Part shown: one piece after another, positions 6,648 to 8,126 of the stretch
Position numbering within the stretch: the stretch's first letter is position 1
Layout of the letters: every line of letters begins with the position of its first letter
Origin: Burkholderiales bacterium
GTDB taxonomy: Bacteria > Pseudomonadota > Gammaproteobacteria > Burkholderiales > Burkholderiaceae_C
DNA length: 8,126 nucleotides
Assembly (NCBI GenBank): GCA_025354615.1
Contig: JANXMO010000628.1
Location: forward strand, 1 to 8,126
Direction of reading: 5' to 3'
Notes under the pieces: generated by a model
Told to the model about the DNA's origin: nothing
What the model saw: the letters and a program-made list of their open reading frames with translations, nothing else
The model's database searches: none
Position numbers and translations under genes: made by a program

Positions 6648-8126
6648 TTACGGGCCATGCCGGCGCCGCCAGGCCGCACTGGCAACGACACCCAGCGCCC
6701 CCAGCGCCAGCGGCGCCAGCCCAAAGCGGCCGGCCCAGGCGGCAAAAGGCGTGATGCCGTCGCGCCCCTGCACGCGGGCCTCGAGCACGCCACGGCTGTG
6801 CGGCGCCAGCGCCTGGGTGACGCGGCCGCGGTGGTCGATGACCGCGGTGGCACCGGTGTTGGTGGCGCGCAGCATGGGCCGCTGGAATTCGAGCGCGCGC
6901 AGGCGCGAAATCTGCAAATGCTGCTCGATCGCAATGCTGTCGCCGAACCAGGCGATGTTGCTGAGATTGGCGAACACGGTGGGCGCCGTGGCCGCGTCGG
7001 TGAAGCGCGCCGCCAGTTCTTCGCCGAACAAATCTTCGTAGCAGATGTTGGGCGCCACGCGCTGCCCGCGCACGTCGAACGACGGCGCCACCAGTGGCCC
7101 GCGGTTGAAGTCGCCCAGCGGGATGTTCATCAGCCGCGTAAACCACTTGAAGCCGAAGGGAATGAATTCGCCGAACGGCACCAGGTGGTGCTTGTCATAG
7201 CGGTACACGGGGCGGCCGGGCGCAAAGCCCACTGCCGAGTTGGTGTAGCCCGCCGTTTCATCGCCTTGTGGCACGCCCAGCAGCGCGTGGGTGCGGCCGT
7301 TGGCAAAGCGGCCCTGCAGCGCGGGCCACAAGCCGTCGGGCAGTTGTTCGGGCAGCAGCGGAATGGCGGTTTCCGGGGCCACGACGAGGTCGCCGCGGGC
7401 GCGGGTCAATTCCAGCACATGCCACTCGATCGCGGGGGGCAGCAGCGCCGCGTCGAATTTTTCGTCTTGCGGCACATTGCCTTGCAGCAGGGTGACGTCC
7501 AGCGTTCCGGTGGGCCGCGTGAAGTCGTGCGGCCCGCCAGCGGCGGCACCGCCCAGCAGTCCGAGTGTTACGAAGCCAACCGGTGCCAACAGCGCGCGCC
7601 GTCGGGTACCCGTCTGCCCCGTGCCCGCCAACGCCAGCCACGCCGCCACACCGGTGACGATGAAGCCCATGCCGTAAACGCCGACCCACGGCGCCAGCGC
7701 GGCCAGCGGTGAATCGACCTGCGCGTAGCCCGACGCCACCCACGGAAAGCCGGTGAAGATCTTCGCGCGTGCCAGCTCCGCCAGCAGCCAGACGGCGGCG
7801 AACAGCAGTGCGTCGGCCGCGGGCGTGCCACGCCGCCAGCGCGCGAATGCGGCCATTGCCGCGGCCAGGTACAGCGCCAATGCCGCGCACAGCGCCAGCA
7901 CCGCCGCCGCCGCTAGCCAGCCCGGCAGCCCGCCGTAGCGGTGCAGGCTGATGTAGAGCCAGCCGGTGCCCGCGCACAGCCAGGTCGTGCCGTACAACCA
8001 GCCCAACACGGCGGCGCGCGCCGGCGTTTGCTGCGCCGCTTGCCAAGCCAGTAAGCCGCCGCACAGCGGGGCCAGCCACCACAGGGTGGCGGTGTGCAGG
8101 AAAGCCAGGGTTTGCAGCGCCCCGAG
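6648..8126 (-). CDS. lnt: Apolipoprotein N-acyltransferase Lnt (5' end cut off)
   Basis: Lnt is an inner-membrane enzyme that transfers an acyl chain from a phospholipid to the N-terminal cysteine of apolipoproteins, the last step of lipoprotein maturation. The frame is open from the window edge to a TAA at 6650-6648, giving 492 visible residues; E. coli Lnt has about 512, so probably only a few dozen N-terminal residues are missing. The N-terminal part is a run of hydrophobic membrane segments. The C-terminal half is a nitrilase-like domain with the expected catalytic triad: Glu in VVAPETAIP (codon 7373-7371), Lys in [12 protein letters not shown] (7193-7191) and Cys in NICYEDLF (7043-7041). 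The family signature LRATNTGAT follows, then a final hydrophobic segment and a basic tail (WRRRHGP). An internal GTG at 8009 could be mistaken for the start, but transmembrane sequence continues in frame upstream of it. An 83-bp gap separates it from glyQ, with no clear terminator or promoter. Identity is firm from the triad; the true start is not visible. Confidence 0.96.
   Translation of the reverse strand, partial: LGALQTLAFLHTATLWWLAPLCGGLLAWQAAQQTPARAAVLGWLYGTTWLCAGTGWLYISLHRYGGLPGWLAAAAVLALCAALALYLAAAMAAFARWRRGTPAADALLFAAVWLLAELARAKIFTGFPWVASGYAQVDSPLAALAPWVGVYGMGFIVTGVAAWLALAGTGQTGTRRRALLAPVGFVTLGLLGGAAAGGPHDFTRPTGTLDVTLLQGNVPQDEKFDAALLPPAIEWHVLELTRARGDLVVAPETAIPLLPEQLPDGLWPALQGRFANGRTHALLGVPQGDETAGYTNSAVGFAPGRPVYRYDKHHLVPFGEFIPFGFKWFTRLMNIPLGDFNRGPLVAPSFDVRGQRVAPNICYEDLFGEELAARFTDAATAPTVFANLSNIAWFGDSIAIEQHLQISRLRALEFQRPMLRATNTGATAVIDHRGRVTQALAPHSRGVLEARVQGRDGITPFAAWAGRFGLAPLALGALGVVASAAWRRRHGP

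Noticed and set aside
5635..7146. 503-residue version of GlyQ starting far upstream
   Set aside because: The first 194 residues read lnt out of frame; family homology begins at the ATG at 6564.
6657..7712. 351-codon open frame on the plus strand
   Set aside because: It is antisense to lnt, whose catalytic residues are clear on the other strand; no motif is recognisable in it.
7258..8082. 274-codon minus-strand frame overlapping lnt
   Set aside because: It is in another frame of lnt, rich in Arg/Gly/Ala, without membrane segments or motifs.

Overview
The window looks like a piece of a betaproteobacterial chromosome, most likely order Burkholderiales. The DNA is GC-rich (mid-60s percent by eye, not computed). 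The gene order lnt - glyQ - glyS - gmhB - plsC - YgjP-like metallopeptidase is, from memory, a familiar arrangement in that order. All seven genes lie on the minus strand, so transcription runs from high to low coordinates. No RNA gene, insertion sequence, phage gene or CRISPR array was found.

Layout in the direction of transcription: (1) 8126-6648, apolipoprotein N-acyltransferase (lnt), N-terminus cut by the window edge; (2) 6564-5635, glycyl-tRNA synthetase alpha subunit (glyQ); (3) 5638-3512, glycyl-tRNA synthetase beta subunit (glyS); (4) 3512-2892, heptose-bisphosphate phosphatase (gmhB); (5) 2892-2134, 1-acylglycerol-3-phosphate acyltransferase (plsC); (6) 2115-1318, YgjP/DUF45-type zinc metallopeptidase; (7) after a 184-bp gap, 1133-1, a secreted subtilisin-like (S8) protease whose C-terminus, including the catalytic serine, lies beyond the window.

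Genes 2-5 are packed without spacers. glyQ/glyS overlap in ATGA, and glyS/gmhB and gmhB/plsC both overlap in TGATG. The metallopeptidase follows plsC after 18 bases in the same reading frame. This is the architecture of one translationally coupled operon. It joins envelope building (lipoprotein acylation, LPS core heptose synthesis, phosphatidic acid synthesis) to glycyl-tRNA charging. The operon promoter must lie upstream of the window.

The S8 protease is the accessory part. It has a clear Shine-Dalgarno sequence, a signal peptide and a propeptide. The gap before it holds a 14-bp perfect palindrome, an overlapping inverted repeat, and a tandem CTTGAA motif resembling a heat-shock-type promoter, so it is probably its own transcription unit. 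I see no convincing undescribed system. The most useful leads are this intergenic regulatory region, the large insertion in the protease, the H-x4-E acyltransferase motif and the periodic histidine tail on GmhB.
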